Assembly (NCBI GenBank): GCA_005800815.1
Contig: SYEK01000011.1
Span: 1 to 64,000, forward strand
From: Actinomycetota bacterium
Lineage (GTDB): Bacteria > Actinomycetota > Actinomycetes > Nanopelagicales > Nanopelagicaceae
Length of the DNA stretch: 64,000 bases
Direction of reading: 5' to 3'
Shown here: in pieces, positions 1-9,723 of the stretch
How positions within the stretch are numbered: the stretch's first letter is position 1
Layout of the letters: the number at the start of each line of letters is the position of its first letter
Made by a program: the position numbers and the translations under genes
The notes under the pieces: generated by a model
What the model was told of the DNA's origin: nothing
The model's input: only the letters and a program-made list of their open reading frames with translations
Databases searched by the model: none

Positions 1-2100
1 GTCTACGGCCTGCCTGTTGTAAATCCCATCGCACCCGATGGAGTCTTCCTTCCCGAACTACCAGTTGTTGGTGGTAGTTTCTTCAAAGATGCCGATAAGG
101 CTCTGGTAAAAGAGTTAGCCAAGAGTGGTGCTCTGTATAAGCACCAACCATATGAGCATTCATACCCACACTGCTGGCGCTGCCACACAGCGCTGATGTA
201 CTACGCCCAGCCCTCGTGGTACATCCGCACAACATCAATCAAGGATGCGCTGCTTCGTGAGAATGCAGCGACAGACTGGCACCCAGAGACGATTAGAGAC
301 GGTCGCTACGGTGACTGGCTCAACAACAATATTGATTGGGCGCTCTCGCGCAATCGATACTGGGGCACTCCCCTTCCGATTTGGCGCTGTGAAAATGAGC
401 ATGAGATTTGTGTTGACTCCCTCAAGGAGCTTGGTGATTTAGCCGGGACCGACTTATCTAATCTGGATCCACATCGACCCTTTGTCGATGACATTAAATT
501 TGCTTGTACCGAGTGCACATCTGTGATGAGGCGGGTTCCCGAAGTTATCGATTGTTGGTATGACTCAGGAGCTATGCCATTTGCCCAGTGGGGCTATCCG
601 CACAAGGAGGGCTCACTAAGAAACTTTGAGGCGGCCTACCCAGCTGATTTTATATGTGAGGCTATCGATCAAACCCGCGGCTGGTTCTATACATTGATGA
701 CCATCGGCACATTAGTCTTTGATAAATCCTCCTATAAGACCGTCCTGTGTTTGGGACATATCTTGGATAAAGATGGTCGCAAAATGAGCAAGCACCTTGG
801 AAATGTTCTAGAGCCGATGGCGCTCATGGATCAACATGGCGCAGATGCCGTTCGATGGTTCATGTTGGCAGCTGGCTCGCCCTGGGCTGCGCGCCGTGTA
901 GGTCATGATGCAATTAACGAGGTTGTGCGCAAGACGCTACTTACCTATTGGAACACGGTTTCATTTCACGCTCTCTATGCCAAGGCATCAAACTTTGAGT
1001 TGAGTCAAAGCCCACTCCTTGCCGATCGTCCGTTGATGGATCGGTGGATTATTGGAGAGCTCAATCTTCTGATCTCCCAGGTAGATCATGCTCTGACTGA
1101 ATTTGATTCTCAGGGCGCAGGTCGAGCACTTGCCGGCTTCATCGATGATCTATCGAATTGGTATGTGCGTCGCTCTCGTCGACGTTTTTGGGATGGTGAT
1201 CTTGCTGCGATGGCCACATTGCATGAGTGCCTGCTCACCCTGACCCAGTTGCTCGCCCCTATGGTTCCATTCATTACCGAACAGGTATGGCAGGAGCTGG
1301 TGCGACCAACCGATCCGGGGGCGCCGGCCTCGGTGCACTTGTCGAATTTTCCAACCACCAACTCATCTGCCATACACAACGATCTAAGTGAACAAGTCGC
1401 ACTCACCCGTCGTATCGTCGAACTTGGCCGGGCCGCTCGCGCCGAATCAGGAGTCAAGATCCGCCAACCGCTGGGGCGTGCACTCATCGCCGCCAGTGGG
1501 TGGGCTGGACTTCCCGAACAGATGCGCGAGCAGATAGCCGATGAGCTCAATGTGCTCGCCCTTCAAGATATCGCGAACGCCGATGGAGATTTGGTCGAGA
1601 TATCAATCAAGGCTAACTTCAAAACACTCGGTGCCAAGTTTGGTGGCGCAGTTCAGGAGATAGCAAAGGCGATCGCAGCCAGTGATGCGACAGCTCTGGT
1701 GAAAAGCCTTCGCGCATCCGGAAAAGCAACCTTAGCCACATGGGAGATCACCCTCGAGGATCTAGTGATCACAGAGGTACCAAAGAGTGGATGGATGGTC
1801 GCCTCTCATGATGGCCAAAGCGTTGCACTTGATCTGGAACTCACCCCCTCTCTTATCTTGGCCGGCCATGCCCGCGAGGTGATTCGATGTATACAGGAGC
1901 GTCGCAAAAGTGATGGCTTTGAAATATCAGATCGCATCACTGTGGTTTGGAATGCTAAGCCCGAGATCGCCGATGCGATTAACAGGCATCTGCAGCACAT
2001 TCAGGATGAGGTATTGGCTCTCTCGATGTCCCACGATAGCAAGATGAGCGTTGACGAGAATGATCTTGGTTTGGCACTCGTGCTTGCTAAATCCCTCTGA
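1..2100 (+). CDS. ileS: Isoleucyl-tRNA synthetase, 5'-truncated by window edge
   Basis: Charges tRNA-Ile with isoleucine in the cytoplasm. The frame is open from base 1, so 699 residues are visible; the family is usually about 1,040, and the N-terminal HIGH motif lies off-window. The class I KMSKH loop is at 781-795. Cysteine pairs (CENEHEIC near visible residue 130, then CTEC) and the WYDSG and DQTRGWFY motifs are typical of the long IleRS form. The anticodon-binding domain fills the rest. Its last 14 bases overlap the end of the convergent yggT gene, with no terminator between them. The first in-frame ATG (196) is internal and should not be taken as the start. Confidence 0.97.
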   Translation, partial: VYGLPVVNPIAPDGVFLPELPVVGGSFFKDADKALVKELAKSGALYKHQPYEHSYPHCWRCHTALMYYAQPSWYIRTTSIKDALLRENAATDWHPETIRDGRYGDWLNNNIDWALSRNRYWGTPLPIWRCENEHEICVDSLKELGDLAGTDLSNLDPHRPFVDDIKFACTECTSVMRRVPEVIDCWYDSGAMPFAQWGYPHKEGSLRNFEAAYPADFICEAIDQTRGWFYTLMTIGTLVFDKSSYKTVLCLGHILDKDGRKMSKHLGNVLEPMALMDQHGADAVRWFMLAAGSPWAARRVGHDAINEVVRKTLLTYWNTVSFHALYAKASNFELSQSPLLADRPLMDRWIIGELNLLISQVDHALTEFDSQGAGRALAGFIDDLSNWYVRRSRRRFWDGDLAAMATLHECLLTLTQLLAPMVPFITEQVWQELVRPTDPGAPASVHLSNFPTTNSSAIHNDLSEQVALTRRIVELGRAARAESGVKIRQPLGRALIAASGWAGLPEQMREQIADELNVLALQDIANADGDLVEISIKANFKTLGAKFGGAVQEIAKAIAASDATALVKSLRASGKATLATWEITLEDLVITEVPKSGWMVASHDGQSVALDLELTPSLILAGHAREVIRCIQERRKSDGFEISDRITVVWNAKPEIADAINRHLQHIQDEVLALSMSHDSKMSVDENDLGLALVLAKSL

Positions 2101-2368
2101 CAAATCCCATCAAAAGCTGAACCCCGAAGAAAAGAACTATAAAACTCATATCCAAACTGACTGCGCCGATTCGTAATGGTGGAATGAAGCGACCAACAAA
2201 CCGCATAGGCACATCTGTAATCGCATAGATAGCCTCTACAAAATAGAGTGCGATACCCCCAGGCCTCCAGTTACGAGCGAACATGCGGGCATAGTCAAGG
2301 ATGAGCCTTCCAAGTAGGGCGAATAAAAATAGTTGGAGAAAACCGGCGAGAATCGCACCTATGCGCAT
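2087..2368 (-). CDS. YggT family membrane protein
   Basis: A 93-residue hydrophobic protein with two YggT-type membrane segments, about residues 5-25 and 70-92, separated by a short polar loop carrying a PMRFVGRFIPP motif. YggT proteins sit beside sepF in actinobacterial and cyanobacterial division clusters; their biochemical role is unsettled. It starts 7 bases after sepF ends and is the last gene of the dcw run. Its 3' end overlaps ileS by 14 bases. In most actinobacteria divIVA/wag31 follows at this point, and it is not here. Confidence 0.85.
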   Translation of the reverse strand: MRIGAILAGFLQLFLFALLGRLILDYARMFARNWRPGGIALYFVEAIYAITDVPMRFVGRFIPPLRIGAVSLDMSFIVLFFGVQLLMGFVRGI

Positions 2369-2375
2369 GAAAAAC

Positions 2376-2849
2376 TTAGCTTTGGTTAAAGAAGCTTGCT
2401 TGTGCTGCAGCTGATTTATCCTCGCTGCTTACCTGAAAATTAGCTGGAGAGATGAGAAAGACTTTCTTATTAACACGCTTAATTGTGCCGTGCAGACCAA
2501 ATGCAAGGCCACTTGCAAAATCAACGATACGTTTCTGTTCGGATTCATCCATATCATTCAGGTCGATAATAACGGGATTGCCTTGGCGAAAGTGTTCACC
2601 GATTGTGCGAGCCTCGTTGTAGGACCGTGGATGCAAGGTGATGATTCGATCCACTACTGGAAGATCCAACTGCGCTAAGGCATCACCTCTGGGTGTAAGA
2701 GGTGATGAGATTGGGCGCGCTGCCCGGGCTTTGATGCGAACATCACCTGATGATGCAACCTCAGCAGACTTTGAGGTCTCTGGGGTATCGAACTGCGGGT
2801 CATCCATCAACCCCAAATAATTTGCGACGCGCTTGAGTGCATTAGCCAT
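2376..2849 (-). CDS. sepF: Cell division protein SepF
   Basis: SepF anchors FtsZ to the membrane in bacteria without FtsA. The 157-residue product starts with the MANALKRVANYLGLMDD amphipathic segment expected to bind membrane. A variable linker follows, then the SepF (DUF552) core from about residue 65, including the RSYNEARTIGEHFRQGNPVI and DFASGLAFGL stretches. No ftsA is present in the cluster, so SepF is the likely FtsZ tether. It lies 21 bases after yggS and is probably co-transcribed with ftsZ. Confidence 0.95.
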   Translation of the reverse strand: MANALKRVANYLGLMDDPQFDTPETSKSAEVASSGDVRIKARAARPISSPLTPRGDALAQLDLPVVDRIITLHPRSYNEARTIGEHFRQGNPVIIDLNDMDESEQKRIVDFASGLAFGLHGTIKRVNKKVFLISPANFQVSSEDKSAAAQASFFNQS

Positions 2850-2870
2850 GTGATAAAGGTACCTGCCGAA

Positions 2871-3533
2871 CTACCGAGAACCCATGATTTGGCTACCAAT
2901 ACGCAGATGTGTCGCACCATATGAGATAGCGATTTCAAAGTCACCGCTCATACCCGCTGAGAGGCCAGTGGCATCCGGAAAATCCTTCATAAAGGCCATA
3001 TGAATCCCCTGAAGTTCAGCGAAGGCTTTTTCAGGAGCAAGAGCAAGGGGGGCAACGGCCATCAACCCTGCCAATCGATGCACAGGATCGGCGCTAATCA
3101 TTTGGGCAAGTGGATAGAGGGAGTGAATTGATGCACCCCCACGATCTTCTCGCCCATCGAGATTACATTGAAGAAAGATTTCCAGCGGATGTCTGGCGAA
3201 TTGAGCAATCAATTTAAAATGTCGCAGATCATCGAGGGAGTGGATGACGTGGGCCCATGCGCAGATCGACTTGAGTTTATTGCTTTGAATCTGCCCCTGA
3301 AAGTGCCACGTGCCCGGAACAGCCCCTGCTTTGGGGGCGGCATCACCATCGCGATTTTCACCAAAGTCCTTCACGCCAAGCTCTTTGAGAATCTCTACAT
3401 CGCTTATGGGAAAGGTCTTGGTGACAACGACCAGAGTAATCTCATCGGGTTCTCGTCCAGCTTTGATAGCGGCTGTTTGAATGCGTGCCTTCACACTCTC
3501 TAAACCCCGCGCGATTTCAACCGATCGACTCAT
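2871..3533 (-). CDS. PLP homeostasis protein, YggS/PROSC family
   Basis: A 220-residue TIM-barrel protein of the YggS/PLPBP family, which binds pyridoxal 5'-phosphate without known catalysis and maintains B6 and amino-acid balance. The PLP lysine is in VVVTKTFP (about residue 38). The GENRDGDAAPK, WHFQGQIQSNK and SAGMSGDFEIAISYGATHLRIGS motifs are all recognisable. The start overlaps the pgeF stop by an ATGA junction, so translation is probably coupled. Confidence 0.93.
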   Translation of the reverse strand: MSRSVEIARGLESVKARIQTAAIKAGREPDEITLVVVTKTFPISDVEILKELGVKDFGENRDGDAAPKAGAVPGTWHFQGQIQSNKLKSICAWAHVIHSLDDLRHFKLIAQFARHPLEIFLQCNLDGREDRGGASIHSLYPLAQMISADPVHRLAGLMAVAPLALAPEKAFAELQGIHMAFMKDFPDATGLSAGMSGDFEIAISYGATHLRIGSQIMGSR

Positions 3534-4192
3534 AGCCAGATTACTCCCGCATTGCGCCCCGTTATATGGTTGCGCCGGTAAGAGAAGTACATCTCATCTT
3601 CTAAAGTGCAGGAGGTTGAGGCCTCATATGAGACATCCTGTGCAATTAAATCGGTGATTAAAGCCTGAGATAGATCGAGTGAAGAAGTACCGGTGCGGGT
3701 GAATGCAGAGGCGGCCGGTTTCAACTCCCCCACCTCTATGGCCATCGCCTCTGGAACTTCATAACACTTGCCGCAGATGGATGCCCCTAATTGAGCATGA
3801 ATCGCCGTAGCACCTAAGGCTCGCATCTGGCAGATAACTCTCAAGGCGATAGAACTGACCAAGCCTTTACGACCGACATGGACCGCTGCTACAACTGAGG
3901 CTGATGAGAGTAGAAGAGGAATGCAATCAGCGACCAAGACGGCCAGGGCCAAACCTGGAACTCTGGTTATCAAGGCATCACACGTTGGCTCTGAATCACT
4001 GATCTCATCGACAAGCACGATTGAATCTCCATGCACCTGATTCATAAATTGAACCGCCCCAACCATCTCTGAGAGCAGTGCACGATTGGCTGCCACCGCA
4101 ATGGGATCATCTCCCACATGCCCGGCTAAATTAAATGATGCGTAGGGCACCTGGCTTGCACCAGTGCGCCGATCGGTAAAGAGAGTTGGCAA
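3530..4192 (-). CDS. pgeF: Peptidoglycan editing factor / laccase-domain protein (YfiH, PgeF)
   Basis: A multicopper-oxidase-like laccase-domain protein of the YfiH/LACC1 family. Members have been described as purine nucleoside phosphorylase-like enzymes and as a peptidoglycan editing factor. The three metal-ligand positions appear kept: His in NQVHGDS, Cys in VADCIPLLL and His in VAAVHVGRKG. The usual HAGWRG motif reads HVGRKG here. The start is TTG at 4192, six bases after the ftsZ stop, with an AAGG ribosome site 4 bases before it. It is the usual actinobacterial neighbour between ftsZ and yggS. Confidence 0.9.
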   Translation of the reverse strand: MPTLFTDRRTGASQVPYASFNLAGHVGDDPIAVAANRALLSEMVGAVQFMNQVHGDSIVLVDEISDSEPTCDALITRVPGLALAVLVADCIPLLLSSASVVAAVHVGRKGLVSSIALRVICQMRALGATAIHAQLGASICGKCYEVPEAMAIEVGELKPAASAFTRTGTSSLDLSQALITDLIAQDVSYEASTSCTLEDEMYFSYRRNHITGRNAGVIWL

Positions 4193-4198
4193 AAGGCC

Positions 4199-5332
4199 TT
4201 ACTTCATAAAATCAGGGACGTCGATCTCATCCTCGGCGACCAACTCTTCAAATGTGACTCGGCGTCTTGGGATCGGATTATCACCGAGTTCAAGGGCGAC
4301 AGAGAGCGGATCATTTGATGCCACAGGATTGGCATTTCCGTTCAAAATGGAGGCATCGATAACGGGCGTCGACACTCGCTTGGGTTGGCCACCCTCAAAA
4401 CCTGCAGCCACAACCGTGATTCGAACTTCATCACCTAAGGCATCATCAATCGTAGTTCCAAAAATAAACTTAGCGTTGGGATGAACCGCTGATTGAACGA
4501 GCTCACACGCCTCATTGACCTCGAAGAGACCCAGATCTGAGCCACCCGATATTGAGAGCAGAACCCCCATAGCCCCATCGATTGATGCCTCGAGTAAAGG
4601 AGAGGAGATTGCAAGCTCAGCTGCACGTAAGGCACGATTTTCTCCACGAGCAGAGCCAATACCCATGAGGGCAGAGCCAGCACCGGACATCACCGCCTGA
4701 ACATCGGCGAAGTCAAGGTTGATCAAACCTGGCTGAGTGATGATCTCGGTAATGCCCTGCACGCCCGAGAGAAGGACTTGGTCTGCACTTTTGAAGGCAT
4801 CTGCCAAAGTGATTGTGCGATCTGAGATCGCTAGTAGTCGATCATTGGGAATCACTATGAGGGTATCGACTTCACTTCGCAGTGCTTCGATACCAACATC
4901 GGCCTGAGTCGAGCGCAGTTTTGCCTCGAAAGAAAATGGACGGGTAACGACTCCAATTGTTAAGGCACCGAGATCACGAGCGATCTTTGCAACAATTGGA
5001 GCTGCGCCGGTACCGGTGCCTCCGCCTTCACCAGCGGTTACAAAAACCATATCCGCACCACGTAAAATCTCCTCAATATCATCGGCGTGATCGAGTGCTG
5101 CAGCACGTCCCTTTTCAGGATCCATTCCCGCGCCAAGTCCGCGAGTTGTTTTGCGACCGATATCTAACTTCACATCTGCATCACTCATCAACAGATGTTG
5201 GGCATCGGTATTGATTGCAATGAATTCAACGCCCTTGAGACCAACATCGATCATTCGATTGATCGCATTTACTCCACCACCACCAATGCCGACAACTTTG
5301 ATGACTGCGAGATAATTCTGCGGTGACGCCAC
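4199..5332 (-). CDS. ftsZ: Cell division GTPase FtsZ
   Basis: Tubulin-like GTPase that forms the division ring. The 377-residue protein has the [14 protein letters not shown] nucleotide-binding start, the signature GGGTGTG at residues 103-109, the NTDAQ and NDRLL stretches, and a C-terminal tail ending IDVPDFMK that matches the conserved partner-binding peptide. The start is GTG at 5332 behind an AGAGGAG ribosome site. A 133-base gap separates it from ftsQ, the largest inside the dcw run after the mraZ-rsmH spacer, so a private ftsZ promoter there is likely. Confidence 0.98.
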   Translation of the reverse strand: MASPQNYLAVIKVVGIGGGGVNAINRMIDVGLKGVEFIAINTDAQHLLMSDADVKLDIGRKTTRGLGAGMDPEKGRAAALDHADDIEEILRGADMVFVTAGEGGGTGTGAAPIVAKIARDLGALTIGVVTRPFSFEAKLRSTQADVGIEALRSEVDTLIVIPNDRLLAISDRTITLADAFKSADQVLLSGVQGITEIITQPGLINLDFADVQAVMSGAGSALMGIGSARGENRALRAAELAISSPLLEASIDGAMGVLLSISGGSDLGLFEVNEACELVQSAVHPNAKFIFGTTIDDALGDEVRITVVAAGFEGGQPKRVSTPVIDASILNGNANPVASNDPLSVALELGDNPIPRRRVTFEELVAEDEIDVPDFMK

Positions 5333-5465
5333 TTTTCTCCTCTTTGTGAACTATAAACCTCAACTTGAGCCTTACAACTCATCGCATTTCAATACCAGGA
5401 ACGTAAGGTGACGGGCGCTCTTAATCAAACACCCACTCGATTTTTCTAACTTCGTGTCGGCTGAT

Positions 5466-6107
5466 CTATTTTACGATTGGAGCATTCGGGGCCGAGACAT
5501 CCATGCGCCTAATCTTTGTGTTCTCTGGCTGTGCCAGCAAAGCCTTATAAACCCTCACTTTAAGAGCCATCTCGACATCTTGTCCCCAAGTAACCTGCAG
5601 ACTCTTTCCATCTATTTGCATCTCAAGGAGATAGATATCACCACCTCGTACTTTGACTGAGCTCACATTTTTGCCGATATCAGCAGGCAGGGCTGCAAAA
5701 AATCTTGCACCAGCTATCGCTGCCTCTATCGTGCCCGCTTGAATCTGTGGAAGCTCCTCAATTCTTTGATTAGTAAGAGCAAAGTTCACTCCGAAAGCAT
5801 CGATGGCCTGATCCTTGTAGATCGCAATTGGGCGCCGCTCAGTCAAAGAGATGGTGACTTTTCCGGTCAACCAGTTTCTCGAGACATCGGCCCTCTCGAT
5901 CCAGGCGACTCTCTCGAATTGAGCACTGACTACCCGTGGTTGTACCCGAGCTAGCTTCTGACCAATGATGACCTCAGATGTCATGGGTTTGTCGGTGCCT
6001 GTGATCTGCACTGCACTCACAGTAAAGAGTGTGGACCAGCCCAGCACATAGGCCGCGCCAAAAAAGAGCACAATCGAGAGCCCAAGGATCAACCTGCGCT
6101 CTCTCAT
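5466..6107 (-). CDS. ftsQ: Cell division protein FtsQ/DivIB
   Basis: Bitopic division protein. A short cytoplasmic start (MRERR) is followed by one membrane segment (about residues 6-24), a POTRA domain opening VSAVQITGTD, and a beta domain containing LTGKVTISLTERRPIAIY. At 213 residues it has a shorter cytoplasmic tail than many actinobacterial FtsQ proteins. It follows murC with no gap, between the Mur ligase genes and ftsZ, as in the standard cluster. Confidence 0.93.
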   Translation of the reverse strand: MRERRLILGLSIVLFFGAAYVLGWSTLFTVSAVQITGTDKPMTSEVIIGQKLARVQPRVVSAQFERVAWIERADVSRNWLTGKVTISLTERRPIAIYKDQAIDAFGVNFALTNQRIEELPQIQAGTIEAAIAGARFFAALPADIGKNVSSVKVRGGDIYLLEMQIDGKSLQVTWGQDVEMALKVRVYKALLAQPENTKIRRMDVSAPNAPIVK

Positions 6108-7493
6108 CTAGGCAAATCGCCTTATCAAGCCCTCGAGAATTATCGGTGCTAAGGAGCTCACATCTCCAGCTCCCAGGGTAATAATCACATCACCAGGTTC
6201 GGCAGACTCAATAACGCTATCGCTTACCTCAATAAAATTTGGAATGTACTCACCGTTGCTCATCAAATCTGTGATCAACCCTGATGTGACTCCTGGGATA
6301 GCTCTCTCACTTGCGGAATACACCTCTAGAACGATCACGCGATCTGCCAAGGCTAAAGATCGGGCAAAGCCAGATGCAAATGCGGCAGTGCGTGAATAGC
6401 GGTGGGGTTGAAAGATAACGATGAGCCTGCCATCACCGGCAAATCTTCGAGCAGCGCGTAGCGTTGCTTCAATCTCAGTGGGATGGTGACCATAATCATC
6501 TACGACCCGCACTCCATGCACAGTTCCTTTTATCTCAAAGCGACGACCGGTCCCACGAAATAACCCCAGGCCATGCAGTAAATCTGGTGGGCTAAATCCA
6601 AGTTCAATTCCTGTAGCAAGAACTGCTGCGGCATTGAGAAGGTTATGGTGGCCCGGCACCTCGAGCTCTATAAACCCAAGGCTTCTGCCGCGCCAAATCG
6701 CCCGCGCACGCGAGCCCAGAGCCAAGAGTTCAATGGAGTCAAGAGTCAGATCACTGCCGCCGGCTACGCCATATGAGATAGCACGCAGCGCACCGGTCTG
6801 TGCGGCAAGTGCGAGTGCTCCAGCATCATCGGCGCAGTAGGTCAAGAATCCATCTGTGTCAATCGTTGCGGCAAAATCTCTAAAGGCCTCCGCGACTGCT
6901 TCGGGTGTGGGAAAGAAATCAACATGGTCATGCTCGATATTGGTGACTATGGCGGCGAAAGGGTGGTACTCGATGAAAGAGCCATCGGACTCATCGGCCT
7001 CTGCCACAAAGATTTCTCCCGTGCCGCGGTGGGCATTGGATCCTGATGCTGTAATCGTGCCACCGATAGAAAAGGATGGATCAGCGGCGCAGGCCTGTAA
7101 GGCAACGGCCAACATTGATGATGTTGTGGTTTTTCCATGAGTTCCGGCGACTGCGATGCTCTTGGACTCAGACATTAAAATTGCAAGTGCAGATGCCCGA
7201 GTCAGAACTTCGACTCCGATCTCACGAGCTCTTATAAGCTCAGGATTATTAGGCGAAATAGCCGCCGAGTACACGACCAAGTCCGCGCTATCAACGTTAC
7301 TTGCCATGTGTGTGGTCGTGACAGTGGCGCCCAAAGCACTGAGAGCCTTGAGAACTGAGGAGTCTTTTGAGTCCGAGCCACTCACATGTATTGAGTGTGA
7401 GAGAGCGATTCGGGCTAAGCCACTCATTCCTGCCCCACCTATACCAATGAAGTGAAGATGCTTTCCACGCAAGGATTTCAACTGTGGTCTCAT
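6108..7493 (-). CDS. murC: UDP-N-acetylmuramate--L-alanine ligase MurC
   Basis: Adds L-alanine to UDP-MurNAc in cytoplasmic peptidoglycan synthesis. The 461-residue Mur ligase has the N-terminal Rossmann motif HFIGIGGAGMSGLA, the ATP loop GTHGKTTT at residues 117-124, the central EADESDGSF metal/substrate motif and a C-terminal domain with VDDYGHHPTEI and FQPHRYSRT. It is coupled to murG by a 4-base overlap and directly abuts ftsQ. Confidence 0.98.
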   Translation of the reverse strand: MRPQLKSLRGKHLHFIGIGGAGMSGLARIALSHSIHVSGSDSKDSSVLKALSALGATVTTTHMASNVDSADLVVYSAAISPNNPELIRAREIGVEVLTRASALAILMSESKSIAVAGTHGKTTTSSMLAVALQACAADPSFSIGGTITASGSNAHRGTGEIFVAEADESDGSFIEYHPFAAIVTNIEHDHVDFFPTPEAVAEAFRDFAATIDTDGFLTYCADDAGALALAAQTGALRAISYGVAGGSDLTLDSIELLALGSRARAIWRGRSLGFIELEVPGHHNLLNAAAVLATGIELGFSPPDLLHGLGLFRGTGRRFEIKGTVHGVRVVDDYGHHPTEIEATLRAARRFAGDGRLIVIFQPHRYSRTAAFASGFARSLALADRVIVLEVYSASERAIPGVTSGLITDLMSNGEYIPNFIEVSDSVIESAEPGDVIITLGAGDVSSLAPIILEGLIRRFA

Positions 7494-8569
7494 CGCTTTG
7501 CGATCGCAAACTCACCTAAGGCTAGAATCTTTTTAGCCGCATTTAAATCAAGATCAGATCCATGGATAGGTGCCATATGTGCATGAGCCAAAAGCTCACT
7601 GATGTGTCTCATCAGATAATTGCCACTAAAATCTGATTGTTTGAGAATCTGTGCCCGCCCGGCCTCGACAAGGCTCTTGGCATTGTGAAACTGCTCTCCA
7701 TTGCCAACCGGTAAAGGCACAAAAAGAGCGTATCGCCCGAGAGCACGAAACTCACTGCATGTTATGGCCCCACTTCTAGCGATGATGAGATCACTGGCTA
7801 GATATGCATCGGCCATCGCATCGACATAGCCCACTGGCCGGTAGGAAGGCTGTGCTGGAGGCAAGGTATGTGCAGCCCCGACAGAGTGCAAAATTGAAAA
7901 TCCTTGAGAGAGCAGCTCGTTGAGCGCATCAGCGACGGCGCTATTGATCGCGACAGATCCTTGAGATCCACCCATGATAAAAATTAATGGGGCTTGTTCA
8001 TCAAAGCCAAGGCGTTTCTTAGCAGCTACACGCGCAGCCTTGAAATCTAGATGCGAGGCGCTAAATGCTGCACTCACATCTGATCGCAGAGGAACTCCTG
8101 TGATCAGAGCCTGAGCAAACCTGCCAGAATCAACAGGATGTGCAATGGCTAAGAATGGTGTCAGTAGAGCTCCGAGTCGATTCGCCCAACCAGGCTTTGC
8201 ATTTGCCTCATGGATAAGAATGGGGGTCTTGCCCAGGCGTGCGGCCAGATATGCAGGAGCACTGACATAACCACCGAAACCGATCAAGAGATCGGCGTTG
8301 CGAAGAATGATGCGGCAGGCCCGCACCGCTGCGAGGAGATCAAATGGCGTTCGCAGCCATGCTAGAGATGGCCTTCGTGGGATAGAGACCTTTGGGACGT
8401 GAGTGAGAGTAAATCCAGCAGATGGGATCAGCTTGTTCTCCAAGCCAGTCTTTGTCCCGATGAAAACGAGGGTATCGTGTGGATGTTCTTTCGCCCAAGC
8501 ACGTGCCACCGCTAGTGCGGGTTCGATATGCCCAGCAGTGCCACCGCCGGCAAAGGCTACCGTAGCCAT
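7490..8569 (-). CDS. murG: Lipid II synthase MurG
   Basis: Transfers GlcNAc to lipid I at the inner membrane face to make lipid II. The 359-residue GT-B enzyme has the glycine-rich AGGGTAGHIEPAL loop near the start, a middle GFGGYVSAPA motif, and the second Rossmann domain with IFIMGGSQGS and the UDP-GlcNAc-binding SGAITCSEFRALGR region. It overlaps ftsW by 13 bases and murC by 4, so expression is tightly coupled. Confidence 0.97.
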   Translation of the reverse strand: MATVAFAGGGTAGHIEPALAVARAWAKEHPHDTLVFIGTKTGLENKLIPSAGFTLTHVPKVSIPRRPSLAWLRTPFDLLAAVRACRIILRNADLLIGFGGYVSAPAYLAARLGKTPILIHEANAKPGWANRLGALLTPFLAIAHPVDSGRFAQALITGVPLRSDVSAAFSASHLDFKAARVAAKKRLGFDEQAPLIFIMGGSQGSVAINSAVADALNELLSQGFSILHSVGAAHTLPPAQPSYRPVGYVDAMADAYLASDLIIARSGAITCSEFRALGRYALFVPLPVGNGEQFHNAKSLVEAGRAQILKQSDFSGNYLMRHISELLAHAHMAPIHGSDLDLNAAKKILALGEFAIAKR

Positions 8570-9723
8570 TTATGCTCACTTTTTTTCAGCTCATCAAAGA
8601 TTGCAGGATCACGCCGTGCTGCGCCAATGACAAATCCGATCCCCATATAAGTAGCGATGAGGGCTGAACCACCGTAGGAGACAAAAGGTAGTGTCACTCC
8701 AACTACTGGAATCAAACTCAGGGTCGAACCAATATTGAGTATTGTCTGAATCGCAATCCAACAGCCAATACCCGCACAGGCGGCACGAACCATCGGATCC
8801 TTTGCTCGCAGAGCTATTTTGAAGATTGAAAACATTAAGACACTCAATAGTGCAATAGTCACCAATGTCCCAAAAAGACCTAACTCTTCCCCAATCACCG
8901 AGAAAATAAAATCAGTGTGCGCTTGGGATAGGTTGCCCCACTTTTGACGACTTGCTCCAAGCCCAACTCCAAATAATCCACCACTGGCAAGGCCCAGCAA
9001 ACTATGTGCCGGTTGCCATCCCACATTTTTATACTGCTCCTCGGCAAATGGATTGAGGAATACAGCAAAACGCGCCATTCGATATGGCGCAGCCAGGATG
9101 AGAGCGGCTATTCCTGCAAAGCCCAGGGTGGTGAACCAGGCAAAGACTCCTAATCGAACACCAGAGACCCATAAAAGCCCGGCCAAGATGAAGGCAAAGA
9201 CTGCTGCCGTACCTGCATCGCGGCCCATCAAGATTAAAGCGATACAAAGAGCAAAAGCTGGAGCAATAAGAGTGATGACGTTGGTCGTGATCGCACCAGC
9301 GCGCTCACGTTTGGCCAGTATGTAACCCGCCCAGAGAATCATCAAGAATTTCGCAATCTCACTGGGCTGAAAATCTATAATTCCCAAATCAATCCAGTTG
9401 CGATTACCGTTGACACTTTTACCTATCACCTGCACCAGAATGAGAAGTACAATAGAAATGATCACTCCACTTCGAGCGATAAATTTCCAGCGTGCAAGAG
9501 AAAATCTTGAGAGCACCCAAGCCAATGGAATTGAGATAATGAGAAAGAGAATCTGACGCAGCACTACCGCATATGTTGCCCCTTTAGATTCAAGTGAGTA
9601 GATTGATGAGGCCGAGAAGACCATGATGAGGCCAAGAAGACTCAAGCTTGCCGTGCTAATCAAGAGCATGTAGTAGAGATTGACAGGCTTAGTAAAGAAA
9701 GTGGATCGAGTATTACTTTGCAC
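8557..9723 (-). CDS. ftsW: SEDS peptidoglycan glycosyltransferase FtsW
   Basis: Polytopic SEDS-family polymerase that works with FtsI at the septum. The 388-residue protein has about ten hydrophobic segments, the NGNRNWIDLGIIDFQPSE loop and the C-terminal VGVTLPFVSYGGSA motif, both SEDS hallmarks. Its position between murD and murG assigns it as FtsW rather than RodA. It overlaps both neighbours (11 and 13 bases). Confidence 0.96.
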   Translation of the reverse strand: MQSNTRSTFFTKPVNLYYMLLISTASLSLLGLIMVFSASSIYSLESKGATYAVVLRQILFLIISIPLAWVLSRFSLARWKFIARSGVIISIVLLILVQVIGKSVNGNRNWIDLGIIDFQPSEIAKFLMILWAGYILAKRERAGAITTNVITLIAPAFALCIALILMGRDAGTAAVFAFILAGLLWVSGVRLGVFAWFTTLGFAGIAALILAAPYRMARFAVFLNPFAEEQYKNVGWQPAHSLLGLASGGLFGVGLGASRQKWGNLSQAHTDFIFSVIGEELGLFGTLVTIALLSVLMFSIFKIALRAKDPMVRAACAGIGCWIAIQTILNIGSTLSLIPVVGVTLPFVSYGGSALIATYMGIGFVIGAARRDPAIFDELKKSEHKWLR

